From positions 1-59,579 of the forward strand of contig CAISEY010000224.1 in NCBI GenBank assembly GCA_903884435.1: a stretch of DNA of 59,579 nt, in the 5' to 3' direction. Origin of the DNA: an uncultured Hyphomicrobiales bacterium (GTDB taxonomy: Bacteria; Pseudomonadota; Alphaproteobacteria; Rhizobiales; Beijerinckiaceae). Below, one piece after another: positions 16,331 through 24,633 of this stretch; the first letter of the stretch is position 1, and each line of letters opens with the position of its first letter. The position numbers and the translations under genes were made by a program. Under the pieces are notes generated by a model, which saw only the letters and a list, made by a program, of their open reading frames with translations, was not told the origin of the DNA and searched no databases.

Positions 16331-17176
16331 GTGGTCAACACCGATCCGCACGGTCTGTTTCCCTATCGCGCCATCGTCGACGCGCCGAAAATCCAGTGGC
16401 CCAACGGCGCGCGCGTCGCGGTGTGGGTCATTCCCAACGTGGAGCAATACCGGATCGAGATCGGCAATCCCTCGCCGGACATCCGCAACCACTCGCGCCG
16501 CGACTATGGCAACCGCGTCGGCATCTGGCGGGTAATGGAGGTCATGGCGAAGCATGGCGCGCGCGGCACCGTGGCCTTCAACGGCCAGGTGGGACAATAT
16601 TATCCGCGCATCATGCAGGCGATGAAGGATCTCGAGTGGGAGCTCATGGGCCATGGCATGACCAACTCCCTCCCGCTGGCGGGCATGGAGAAAAACGCCG
16701 AGCGCGCCGTCATTCTCGAGACGAAGAAGATCATCGAGGACCACGGCCTCGCGATGAAGGGCTGGCTCGGGCCGGGCCTGACCGAGACATTCAACACGCT
16801 CGATCTGCTGAAGGAAGCGGGCGTCGAATACGTGTGCGACTGGGTCAACGACGACCTGCCCTACAAATTCAACAACGGGCTCTACTCGATCCCCTATTCG
16901 ATCGAGCTCAACGACATGCCCTTGTTCAACGTTCCCTCGATCAGCATCGAGGATTTCGAGCGCCGGATCAAGGACGCCTACGACGTCCTCTACGAGGAAG
17001 GCGAAACGAACGGGCGCGTGCTCGGCATCGCTCTGCATCCCTTCCTGATCGGCTCGCCCCACCGCATCAAATATCTCGACCGCGCGCTGGCCCACATCGC
17101 CTGGAGCGACAAGGCCTGGTTCGCGACGGGCGAGGAAATCATCGCGGCCTATCGCGCGCAAACCGGCGGCGTCTGA
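16331..17176 (+). CDS. Polysaccharide deacetylase / PuuE-like family protein
   Basis: This 281-residue protein has the NodB-type fold, recognised from NHSRRDYGNRVGIWRVMEV (residues 53-71), HGARGTVAFNGQ and the MGHGMTNS segment near 107-113. The metal-binding TFDD motif of true polysaccharide deacetylases is absent (the position reads AVWVIPNV). This resembles the PuuE allantoinase group, which acts on ureides rather than sugars. No signal peptide is present, so it should be cytosolic. GTG 16331 has AGGGAG 8 bases upstream. Its place after a carbamoyl-hydrolase-like gene favours a small N-compound as substrate. Confidence 0.85.
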   Translation: MVNTDPHGLFPYRAIVDAPKIQWPNGARVAVWVIPNVEQYRIEIGNPSPDIRNHSRRDYGNRVGIWRVMEVMAKHGARGTVAFNGQVGQYYPRIMQAMKDLEWELMGHGMTNSLPLAGMEKNAERAVILETKKIIEDHGLAMKGWLGPGLTETFNTLDLLKEAGVEYVCDWVNDDLPYKFNNGLYSIPYSIELNDMPLFNVPSISIEDFERRIKDAYDVLYEEGETNGRVLGIALHPFLIGSPHRIKYLDRALAHIAWSDKAWFATGEEIIAAYRAQTGGV

Positions 17177-17181
17177 ACGCG

Positions 17182-18465
17182 ATGCATCCGGATCCCGAAC
17201 GCCTGTTGCGCGACATGTTCGCGGCGGCCATCGCCTCCGCGCAACCGGAAGTCTGCGTTCCGCCGAATCTGCCCGCGCCGCCGCGCGGCCGGCTCGTCGT
17301 CGTCGGCGCGGGCAAGGCCTCGGCGGAAATGGCGAAGGCGGTCGAGGACAACTGGTCGAGCGCGATCGAGGGGCTCGTCGTCACGCGACACGGTTATGGC
17401 GCGAAGTGCCGCCACGTCGAGATCGTCGAGGCGTCGCATCCCGTGCCGGACACGGACAGCGTGACGGCGGCGGAACGCATTCTGGCGCGGGTGCGCAACC
17501 TGCGTTTCGACGATCACGTCCTGTGCCTGATTTCGGGCGGCGGCTCGGCTCTCATGTGCCTGCCCGGCGAGGGTCTGGACCTCGCGGACAAGCAGGCGGT
17601 CAACCGGGCGCTGCTCGCCTCCGGCGCGCCCATCGGCGAGATGAACGTCGTGCGCCGCCACCTCTCGGGAATCAAGGGCGGCAGGCTCGCCGCCGCCTGT
17701 CATCCGGCGCGGCTGACGACGCTGGTGATTTCCGACGTGCCCGGCGACGCGCTCGCGGACATCGCCTCGGGGCCGACGGTCGCCGATTCCTCCACCTGCG
17801 CCGACGCGCTCGACATCGCGCGCCGTTACAACATCGATCTTCCCGCGCCGGCGCGCGCCCTCCTCGAAAGCGGGCGCGGGGAAACGGTGAAGCCGGGCGA
17901 TCCCAGGCTCGCGCGATCCGAAACGCACGTCGTCGCGACGCCGCGCATGGCCCTGCTCGCAGCGGCGACGGTCGCGCGCGAGTCCGGCGTGACTCCCGTC
18001 ATGCTGGGCGACCGCGTCGAGGGCGAGGCGCGCGACGTGGGCAAGGTGCTGGCGGCGATCGCCCTGTCCTGCGCCGGTCATGGCGAGCCCGCGCCCGCGC
18101 CCTGCGTGCTGCTTTCCGGCGGCGAAACAACCGTGACGGTGCGCGGCGGGGGCCGCGGCGGACGCAACGTCGAGTTTCTGCTGTCGCTCGCCATCGCGCT
18201 CAATGGCGCGGCGGGGATTCACGCCCTCGCCGGCGACACCGATGGCGTCGATGGCGTCGAGGAGGTCGCTGGCGCGATCGCGGGGCCTGAAACGCTGGCG
18301 CGCGCCTTCGCGCTCGGTCTGAACCCGAAGGATTTTCTGGCGCGCAACGACGCGCACGCGTTCTTCGAGGCGCTCGCGAGCCAGGTCGTCACCGGGCCGA
18401 CGCGCACCAACGTCAACGATTTTCGGGCGATTCTGGTGACGAAACAATCGCTCCCCGACGCCTGA
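17182..18465 (+). CDS. Glycerate 2-kinase (GckA/TtuD type, MOFRL domain)
   Basis: This 427-residue cytosolic kinase converts glycerate to 2-phosphoglycerate. Visible blocks are VVGAGKASAEMAKAVE (residues about 39-54), LISGGGSALMCLP in the DUF4147 domain, ISDVPGD, and the C-terminal MOFRL domain with GGRGGRNVEFLLSLA and AGDTDGVDG. The length fits the family. It starts 5 bases after the deacetylase gene, so translation is probably coupled. In a degradation pathway it would feed a C3 product (glycerate, tartronate or glyoxylate derived) into glycolysis. Confidence 0.92.
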   Translation: MHPDPERLLRDMFAAAIASAQPEVCVPPNLPAPPRGRLVVVGAGKASAEMAKAVEDNWSSAIEGLVVTRHGYGAKCRHVEIVEASHPVPDTDSVTAAERILARVRNLRFDDHVLCLISGGGSALMCLPGEGLDLADKQAVNRALLASGAPIGEMNVVRRHLSGIKGGRLAAACHPARLTTLVISDVPGDALADIASGPTVADSSTCADALDIARRYNIDLPAPARALLESGRGETVKPGDPRLARSETHVVATPRMALLAAATVARESGVTPVMLGDRVEGEARDVGKVLAAIALSCAGHGEPAPAPCVLLSGGETTVTVRGGGRGGRNVEFLLSLAIALNGAAGIHALAGDTDGVDGVEEVAGAIAGPETLARAFALGLNPKDFLARNDAHAFFEALASQVVTGPTRTNVNDFRAILVTKQSLPDA

Positions 18466-18523
18466 ATCGCCAGGCGCGCGCGAACGCCCGCGGAAACGCG
18501 CGTCTCGAACACAGAAGCTCACG

Positions 18524-19738
18524 ATGAACATGAAAACGCGGGAACACGGCTCGATTCTCGACGAGATCGACTTGCGGCTGTTCCTCCCGATCGTCGTCAA
18601 CACGGTGCTGCTGCACGCCGCCGTGCTGCTCGCGCGGGTCGACACGACCTATCGCGCCATCGAACTCAACCTGCCGGTGATCTGGATCGGCGCGATATCC
18701 GCGAGTTTCGCGTTGCTGCCGGCGATCCTCGCCGTCCCGGTCGGGCGCTTCATCGACCGCGGCCACGACGCGCTGACGACATGGACCGGATCCGGCCTCG
18801 TGCTGCTCGCCTGCGCCGGCTTCCAGTTCATTCCCGCGAGCGCGGTCAGCCTGTTGCTGAACACCGCGGTGCTGGGCGTCGGACAGCTCGCCTGCATGGC
18901 GGGCCACCAGATGGTCTCCGTGCGCGCGAGTCGCGGTCAGCGCGGCCGCGACGCCATCTTCGGCTATCACATGGTGGCGATCGCCGCGGGCCAGGGGCTC
19001 GGACCCTTCGTCATCAGCTGGCTGGCGGGTTCCGCCGCGCTGCCGCCGACCTTGCTCGTCTACAGGATCGCGACCATCGTCGCGCTGGCCTGTTTCGTTG
19101 TTTCCTTCGGCGTGACGATGGCGCCGAAGGGCGGCGGCGCGGGCCGCGCCCAGGGTTCAACGCGGCTCGCGGAACTGGTGCGCGTCAAGGGCCTCGTCGC
19201 TTATATCGTCGCGAGTCTCGTCACCATCACCGGCCTCGACATCATCGTGATCTACATGCCGCTGCTCGGCGCGGAACGCCGGATCGACGCGGGCACGATC
19301 GGAATGCTGCTCGCGGTGCGGGCGGCGGCCTCGATGCTGGCGCGCCTCGTTTACGTGCCGCTGATCGATCTTCTCGGTCGCATGCCCCTCACCTACGCGA
19401 CGATGCTGGCGCCGGCGGCGTCCTTCCTCGTCATCGCCCTGCCAATCCCCGTCTGGCTCATGTATGCCGCTGTCATTGTCGCGGGAACCGGACTCGGCGT
19501 CTCGGCGACTCTGACGATTTCGGGCGTCGTCGAGGTCGCGCCGGCGAACGCGCGCGGCATCGCCCTGTCGCTGCGGCTCACCGGCAACCGGGTTGGCCTC
19601 GTCCTGTTTCCCTTCCTCGGCAGCGTGGTCGCGACGGCGAGCGGCGCCGGCGGCGTGTTCATCGTGGTCGCGGCCATGCTGGCGGGCGCGACCGGCGGCG
19701 TCTGGCGCGGACACCAGCGGCGCGAGCAGGACGGGTGA
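18524..19738 (+). CDS. MFS transporter
   Basis: This 404-residue inner-membrane protein has about 11-12 hydrophobic helices. A short acidic N-terminus precedes helix 1 (LFLPIVVNTVLLHAAVLLA), the major facilitator loop motif appears as VGRFIDRGHDA, and there is a central basic loop near residue 205. It does not match a subfamily I can name with certainty, so ligand and direction are open. Its place between glycerate kinase and the Asp/Glu-racemase-fold gene suggests uptake or efflux of the pathway compound. Confidence 0.82.
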   Translation: MNMKTREHGSILDEIDLRLFLPIVVNTVLLHAAVLLARVDTTYRAIELNLPVIWIGAISASFALLPAILAVPVGRFIDRGHDALTTWTGSGLVLLACAGFQFIPASAVSLLLNTAVLGVGQLACMAGHQMVSVRASRGQRGRDAIFGYHMVAIAAGQGLGPFVISWLAGSAALPPTLLVYRIATIVALACFVVSFGVTMAPKGGGAGRAQGSTRLAELVRVKGLVAYIVASLVTITGLDIIVIYMPLLGAERRIDAGTIGMLLAVRAAASMLARLVYVPLIDLLGRMPLTYATMLAPAASFLVIALPIPVWLMYAAVIVAGTGLGVSATLTISGVVEVAPANARGIALSLRLTGNRVGLVLFPFLGSVVATASGAGGVFIVVAAMLAGATGGVWRGHQRREQDG

Positions 19739-19795
19739 CGTTGCGCCCGGGCCTTCCGATACCCTAGGATCGCGCGGGTTCACGGGAGACTGCTC

Positions 19796-20518
19796 ATGTT
19801 CGGCTGGCGCAAGCGCATCGGATATATTTCGCCAACGGTCATCGAGGTGCTGCCCTACGAATTTTATCGTTTCGCGCCGGAGGGAATTGGCCTCGTCGGC
19901 GTCACCTGCGGCATCGACGACTGGCGCCCGGAGGAATTCGACAAGGGCCTCGCCCAGGTGAAGACCGCGGCCGCCTATCTCGGCTCGCGCTCGGTCGATT
20001 ACGTCATTCACGGCGGCGGCCCGCTCGTCGTGGCGCGCGGCAAGGGCTACGAGGAACAGATCGTCGGCGACATCGAGACGGCCTCCGGCAAGCCCGCGAC
20101 GACCGGCGTTCGTTCGGCGATGGAGGCGCTGCGCCACATGGGCTCGAAAAAAGTCGCCATCGCCTCGCCCTATCCACCGGGGCACAACGCCTCCATGTCG
20201 AACTACCTCGCTTCCTTCGGGTTCGAGATGGTCGCGGCGGAAGGAACCAGCCTGCCGTTCAAGGATTTGCAAAAGCAGCCGCCGCACGAAATTTACGCCT
20301 TCGCCGCCGGCGTCGCGGCGCGCGCTCCCGACTGCGACACGATCTATCTGCCTTGCCCGCAATGGCAGGGCGCCCAGGTGGTCGAGCAACTGGAGCAGGA
20401 CACCGGCAAGATCGTCATCGCCTACACCCACGCCAATTTCTTCTGCGCCTTCCGGGCGCTGGGGATCGGCGCTCCGATCCGGGGCCACGGAAAATTGCTG
20501 GCCTCGCTGGCGCGATAG
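19796..20518 (+). CDS. Asp/Glu racemase-fold protein with one catalytic cysteine (maleate isomerase / arylmalonate decarboxylase-like)
   Basis: This 240-residue cytosolic protein has the two-domain fold of aspartate/glutamate racemases, maleate cis-trans isomerase and arylmalonate decarboxylase. The second catalytic Cys is present (C187 in IYLPCPQWQG). The first position, a Cys in racemases and maleate isomerase, is glycine here (HGGGPLV, residues 72-78). Arylmalonate decarboxylase also has glycine at the first site and one Cys at the second, so a decarboxylase or other one-base reaction is more likely than racemisation. Twelve bases separate it from the Bug receptor gene. Confidence 0.8.
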   Translation: MFGWRKRIGYISPTVIEVLPYEFYRFAPEGIGLVGVTCGIDDWRPEEFDKGLAQVKTAAAYLGSRSVDYVIHGGGPLVVARGKGYEEQIVGDIETASGKPATTGVRSAMEALRHMGSKKVAIASPYPPGHNASMSNYLASFGFEMVAAEGTSLPFKDLQKQPPHEIYAFAAGVAARAPDCDTIYLPCPQWQGAQVVEQLEQDTGKIVIAYTHANFFCAFRALGIGAPIRGHGKLLASLAR

Positions 20519-20530
20519 GGAGAGAGCGCC

Positions 20531-21562
20531 ATGTTTCGCTTCGGACTGGCGCTTTCCCTGTCGCTCGTCGCGACCGCGGCGCCGGCGCAGACCGTCGCCG
20601 ATTTTTACCGCGGCAAGACCATCCGTCTGATCGTCGGCGCCGCGGTTGGCGGCGGCTACGACATTCCCGGCCGGGTCGTCGCGAGCCACATGGGACGCCA
20701 CGTTCCCGGCAATCCCAACTTCGTCGTCGAGAACATGCCGGGCGCGACGAGCCTCATCATGACAAACTATCTCTACGCCCGCGCGCCGCGCGACGGGACG
20801 GCGATGGGGATGCCCAACAACAGCGTGCCTTTCGAACCGCAACTGAAGATATTGTCGCGCGAGGGCGGCAACGTCGCCTTCGACCTGACGAAATTTGGCT
20901 GGATCGGTTCGCCGCTGCAGGAGCCGCAGGCCCTGTTCGCGATGTCGGCGGCGGCGCGGTCCATCGCCGATTTGCGCGCCCGCCCGATCATTGTCGCCTC
21001 CACGGGCACGTCCGCCGACAATTACATTCTGCCCTATCTGCTGAACCAGCTCGCCGGGACGAAAATGGACTTCGTCACCGGCTATCAGGGCCAGGGCGAC
21101 ATCTTCCTCGCCCTCGACCGCGGCGAGGCGCACGCCAACAGCGCCGGCGTCAGCAATTTCTTCGTGACGAAACCGGACTGGCTGCGCGATGGACGCGCCG
21201 CGGCCCTCGTGCAGTTTGGCGACGCGCGGCTGCCGGATCTGAAGGACGTTCCCACCGCCATGGAAATAGCGCCCGACGCCGCCTCGCGCGAGGCGCTGCG
21301 GTATTTCTCGCTGAAGTTCAAAATGGCGCGGCCCATCGCCCTGCCGCCCGACGTTCCCGCCGATCGCGTCGCCGCCCTGCAGGAGGCTTTTCTCGAAACC
21401 ATGCGCGACCCCGCCTTTCTCGCGGAGGCGCGGAAGACCGGGCTCGAGATCAACCCCGTCGGCGGGCCGCAAATCCGCGACATTCTCGGCGAAATTCTCG
21501 GAGCGCCGCCGACGGTCGTCGAGCGGTTGCGTGACTTGCTGTCGCGCGCGGGCGGGCGGTGA
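20531..21562 (+). CDS. Bug/TctC-like tripartite tricarboxylate transporter receptor, copy 1
   Basis: This 343-residue periplasmic solute receptor has a signal peptide at residues 1-20 (cleavage after APAQ). The mature start, ADFYRGKTIRLIVG, then AVGGGYDIPGR, VPGNPNFVVENMPGA and APRDGTAMG, is the Bug signature. These proteins bind carboxylates through two loops and deliver them to TctA/TctB membrane subunits, neither of which is in the window. GGGAGAG lies upstream of ATG 20531. It is part of the ten-gene catabolic run. Four relatives in the window (32107, 33131, 41516, 51220) share the FY-x-GKT start. Confidence 0.9.
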   Translation: MFRFGLALSLSLVATAAPAQTVADFYRGKTIRLIVGAAVGGGYDIPGRVVASHMGRHVPGNPNFVVENMPGATSLIMTNYLYARAPRDGTAMGMPNNSVPFEPQLKILSREGGNVAFDLTKFGWIGSPLQEPQALFAMSAAARSIADLRARPIIVASTGTSADNYILPYLLNQLAGTKMDFVTGYQGQGDIFLALDRGEAHANSAGVSNFFVTKPDWLRDGRAAALVQFGDARLPDLKDVPTAMEIAPDAASREALRYFSLKFKMARPIALPPDVPADRVAALQEAFLETMRDPAFLAEARKTGLEINPVGGPQIRDILGEILGAPPTVVERLRDLLSRAGGR

Positions 21563-21641
21563 GTTGACAGGGCCGGGCGCCGGCGGCACACAGCCGGAAG
21601 GATATTCTCTGGCCGCGACGCGGCGCCACGGGAGCGGACGG

Positions 21642-22460
21642 GTGCGAAACAGCGTCAATCTCACCATCATCGGCTTCGGCGAGGTCGGCCAGACCTTCGC
21701 GCGCGATTTCCTGGCGCGCGGCGACGTGCGCGTCTCCACCCACGACATCAAGTTCGCCTCGACGGACGCAGGCCCCGCCTTGCTGGAAAAAGCCCGCGTC
21801 GCCGGCGTCGCGACGGCGGAAAGCCACGCCGCCGCCTGCGCGAACGCGGACATCGTGATTTCGGCGGTGACGGCGAGTTCCGCCCTCGAGGTCGCCGAAC
21901 AGGCCGCGACCTATCTGCGCCCGGGCCAGATTTTCTTCGACATCAATTCCGCCTCGCCCGGCACCAAGACGAGGGCCGCGAAGGCGGTGAACGCCTGCGG
22001 CGCGCGCTATGTCGAGGGCGCGGTGATGGCGCCGGTCCCCGGACCGGACCTCAAGGTTCCCATCCTCGCGGGCGGGCCCGCCGCGGAAGAGGCCGCCGTC
22101 ATCCTCAACGAACTTGGCATGAACGTGAAGGCCGTGACCACGGAGCCTGGCCGCGCGTCCGCGATGAAGCTCTGCCGCAGCATCATGATCAAGGGCATCG
22201 AGGCGCTGATCGTCGATTGCGCGCGGGCCTCGAAGGACTGGAACGTCCAGCAGGAGGTCTTCGCCTCGCTCGACGCGAGCTTCCCTGGCGTGAAATTCGA
22301 GGAACTCGCCCGCTACATGGCGCAACGCGTCAACCAGCATGGCGTTCGCCGCGCCGCCGAGATGCGCGAGGCCGGCATGATGCTCGACGATCTCGGCATG
22401 GACGGCTCGCTGTCGCGCGCAGTCGCCGACGCGCAGGAGCGCGGCGCGGGAAAGGCCTAG
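21642..22460 (+). CDS. NAD(P)-dependent dehydrogenase, 6PGDH/HIBADH fold with DUF1932
   Basis: This 272-residue cytosolic oxidoreductase has an N-terminal Rossmann domain (NLTIIGFGEVGQTFA, residues about 6-20), a DINSASPGTK substrate loop and a helical C-terminal domain of the DUF1932 type (SIMIKGIEALIVDCARAS). The family resembles beta-hydroxyacid dehydrogenases, so oxidation of a hydroxy-acid intermediate is plausible. GTG 21642 was chosen because GGAG lies about 7 bases upstream. It is followed 73 bases later by a LigI-like hydrolase gene. Confidence 0.86.
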   Translation: MRNSVNLTIIGFGEVGQTFARDFLARGDVRVSTHDIKFASTDAGPALLEKARVAGVATAESHAAACANADIVISAVTASSALEVAEQAATYLRPGQIFFDINSASPGTKTRAAKAVNACGARYVEGAVMAPVPGPDLKVPILAGGPAAEEAAVILNELGMNVKAVTTEPGRASAMKLCRSIMIKGIEALIVDCARASKDWNVQQEVFASLDASFPGVKFEELARYMAQRVNQHGVRRAAEMREAGMMLDDLGMDGSLSRAVADAQERGAGKA

Positions 22461-22533
22461 CAATTCCCCTCCCCCCGCTCGCCGGGAGGTCCGGCGCCAC
22501 GCGCCCATACTTCAAGACCCGAACGAGGCACAC

Positions 22534-23406
22534 ATGACACGCGCACCGACGATCCTGCCGCCCGACCCGAACACACACACTCCGAAGTTCCGCGCCCCGC
22601 CCCTCTCCTGCGACGCGCACACGCATATTTTCGGACCCGGCGACAAATATCCCTACGCCGCCGACGCGAGCTACATTCCGCACGACGCGGGACTCGACGA
22701 GTTCCGCAAGCTGCACGACAAGATTGGAATCGAGCGCGCGGTCATCGTCAACGCCTCCTGCCACGGCCTCGACAACAGCGTCGTCACCGACGCCATCGCC
22801 GCCAGCAACGGGCGCTACAAGGGCGTCGGCAACGTCGATCACACCTTCACCGAAAAGCAGATCGAGGCGCTCGACAAGGGCGGCATACACGGCTGTCGAT
22901 TCACTTTCCTGAAGCGCCTCGGCCGCACGCCGGACATGTCGTCGTTCCACCGCGTCGTCGACATGATCAAGCAATTCGGCTGGCACGTCGTGATCTACCT
23001 CGATCCCGAGACCGTCGCCGATTTCGCGCCGATCCTCACGGCGCTGCCGGTCTCCTACGTCATCGACCACATGGGCACGGTCAACGCCGGCAAGGGCCTC
23101 GACCAGTCGAACTTCAACGCGCTGCTCGATCTCGCCACGCGCGACCAGAAATGCTGGGTGAAAGTGTGCGGCTTCGAGCGCGCCTCGCAGACCGGCGCGC
23201 CGTTCCACGACGCGGTCCCTTTCGGGACGAAGCTCATCGACACGATTCCCGATCGCGTTCTGTGGGGCACGGACTGGCCGCATCCGAACGTGAAGGTGAT
23301 GCCGAACGACGGCGATCTCGTCGATCTGGTGCCGCTGTGCTCCGGGGATCCGGTCAAGCAAAAGAAGATGCTCGTCGACAATCCGGCGCGGCTCTACCGC
23401 TTCTGA
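22534..23406 (+). CDS. Amidohydrolase-2 family, LigI-like 2-pyrone-4,6-dicarboxylate hydrolase
   Basis: This 290-residue cytosolic (beta/alpha)8 hydrolase resembles LigI, which opens 2-pyrone-4,6-dicarboxylate in the protocatechuate/gallate meta-cleavage routes. Seen: CDAHTHIFGP (D27, H29, H31), central YVIDHMGTVNAG, and WGTDWPHP with the catalytic Asp near 247. Length matches LigI (about 293). No LigAB, LigC or LigJ genes are present, so the substrate may be a different cyclic or lactone dicarboxylate. Confidence 0.85.
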   Translation: MTRAPTILPPDPNTHTPKFRAPPLSCDAHTHIFGPGDKYPYAADASYIPHDAGLDEFRKLHDKIGIERAVIVNASCHGLDNSVVTDAIAASNGRYKGVGNVDHTFTEKQIEALDKGGIHGCRFTFLKRLGRTPDMSSFHRVVDMIKQFGWHVVIYLDPETVADFAPILTALPVSYVIDHMGTVNAGKGLDQSNFNALLDLATRDQKCWVKVCGFERASQTGAPFHDAVPFGTKLIDTIPDRVLWGTDWPHPNVKVMPNDGDLVDLVPLCSGDPVKQKKMLVDNPARLYRF

Positions 23407-23413
23407 GCGATCG

Positions 23414-23444
23414 GCGGCGCGCGCGGAGACGCCGCGCGCGCCGC
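23414..23444. other. Perfect 13-bp GC hairpin in the intergenic gap
   Basis: Bases 23414-23426 pair perfectly with 23432-23444 around a five-base loop. There is no T tract on either side, so this is not a classical terminator. It could stabilise or process mRNA between the LigI-like and LLM genes. Confidence 0.6.
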
Positions 23445-23499
23445 GAACCGGTGCCCCGCCCGGGTCAGGGACCGGTTGTTCCGCGCAAAGGAAACCACC

Positions 23500-24540
23500 A
23501 TGAAACTTGGCATCTGGACTCCCGCGCCCCTCACCATGCGCCCCGACGAGGTTTCCAAACCCGCCATTGACGGGCTCACCCGCCATGGCGGCGGCGTCGA
23601 CCGGAATTACCTTTATTCAGCCGACGTGTTGCGGCGGGCGGAGGAACTGGGCTTCGAGATCACGCTGATCGCCCAGCGATTCCTCGGCCCCGATCTCGAT
23701 TCATGGATTTTCGCCTCGGCGCTCGCGACGCAAACCAAATCCATCGAAATCATGGCCGCCGTGCATCCGGGCATCATGGATCCGCGAATCATCGCCAAGC
23801 ACGCCGCCTCGATCGACCGGATCAGCGGCGGACGCTTCTGCGTCAACATCGTCAACGGCACGCGCCCGCAGGAATTCAGGGTGTTCGGCGAATGGCTCGA
23901 ACAGGACGAGCGCCGCTACAAGCGGATGCACGAATTCATCCAGGTGATGAAGGGCATGTGGACCCAGGACGATTTCACCTTTCATGGCGACTTCTATTCC
24001 GTCGAGCACGGAACGGTGCCGACGAAATCCGTGCGCGAGCCGCATCCGCCGGTGATGGCGGCGAGCCGCGCGGACGGCGGCATGAACGTCGTCGCGCGGG
24101 AGTGTTCGACGTGGTTCGTGAACTACGACAAGGATTACACGAAATACGAGGAAAGCCTGAAGCGCATCGAACACGAGACCGGCGTCATGGCGAGCCGTTG
24201 CCGGCATTACGGCACGAAGGTGAGTTACGGGATCAACGCCTGCGTGCTGATCGCGGACACCGACGCGGAGGCCAACGCCATCGCCGAGGGCTATCTCGCG
24301 CAACTCGCGGTCGATAAATCCATCCAGTCCGCCTCGGGCGCGCTCGGCGCCAATCTCATCGGTTCGCGCAAGACCGTGCTGGAGCGCATCCGCCGTTACC
24401 GGGACATGGGCATCGATCTGTTCATGTTCCAGTTCTATCCGTTCCGGCAGGGGCTCGATGTGTTCGCGCGGGAAATCCTGCCCGATCTGAACATCGGGAA
24501 GCCCGCGGCCGGCGGCTCCAGCACCATCGCCGCGGAGTGA
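23500..24540 (+). CDS. LLM-class (luciferase-like) flavin-dependent monooxygenase
   Basis: This 346-residue TIM-barrel flavoenzyme is close to the alkanesulfonate monooxygenase (SsuD) group. Seen: LGIWTPAP start, EELGFEITLIAQRF, ATQTKSIEIMAAVHPG, DRISGGRFCVNIVNGTRPQEF, and DLFMFQFYPF near the C-terminus. These enzymes use reduced FMN and oxygen to hydroxylate or cleave C-S, C-P or C-N bonds in the cytosol. No flavin reductase partner is adjacent; the nitroreductase at 14910 could supply one, but this is speculative. AAAGGAAAC precedes ATG 23500. Confidence 0.9.
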   Translation: MKLGIWTPAPLTMRPDEVSKPAIDGLTRHGGGVDRNYLYSADVLRRAEELGFEITLIAQRFLGPDLDSWIFASALATQTKSIEIMAAVHPGIMDPRIIAKHAASIDRISGGRFCVNIVNGTRPQEFRVFGEWLEQDERRYKRMHEFIQVMKGMWTQDDFTFHGDFYSVEHGTVPTKSVREPHPPVMAASRADGGMNVVARECSTWFVNYDKDYTKYEESLKRIEHETGVMASRCRHYGTKVSYGINACVLIADTDAEANAIAEGYLAQLAVDKSIQSASGALGANLIGSRKTVLERIRRYRDMGIDLFMFQFYPFRQGLDVFAREILPDLNIGKPAAGGSSTIAAE

Positions 24541-24633
24541 CGCGGACGCGGCGCCCGTCGTCGTTCCCTCTCGCCCGCCCCCGCCCTCGTGAGTTCGTCA
24601 ACAATCCCTGAACAATCCGCCGGAGAAACGCCC

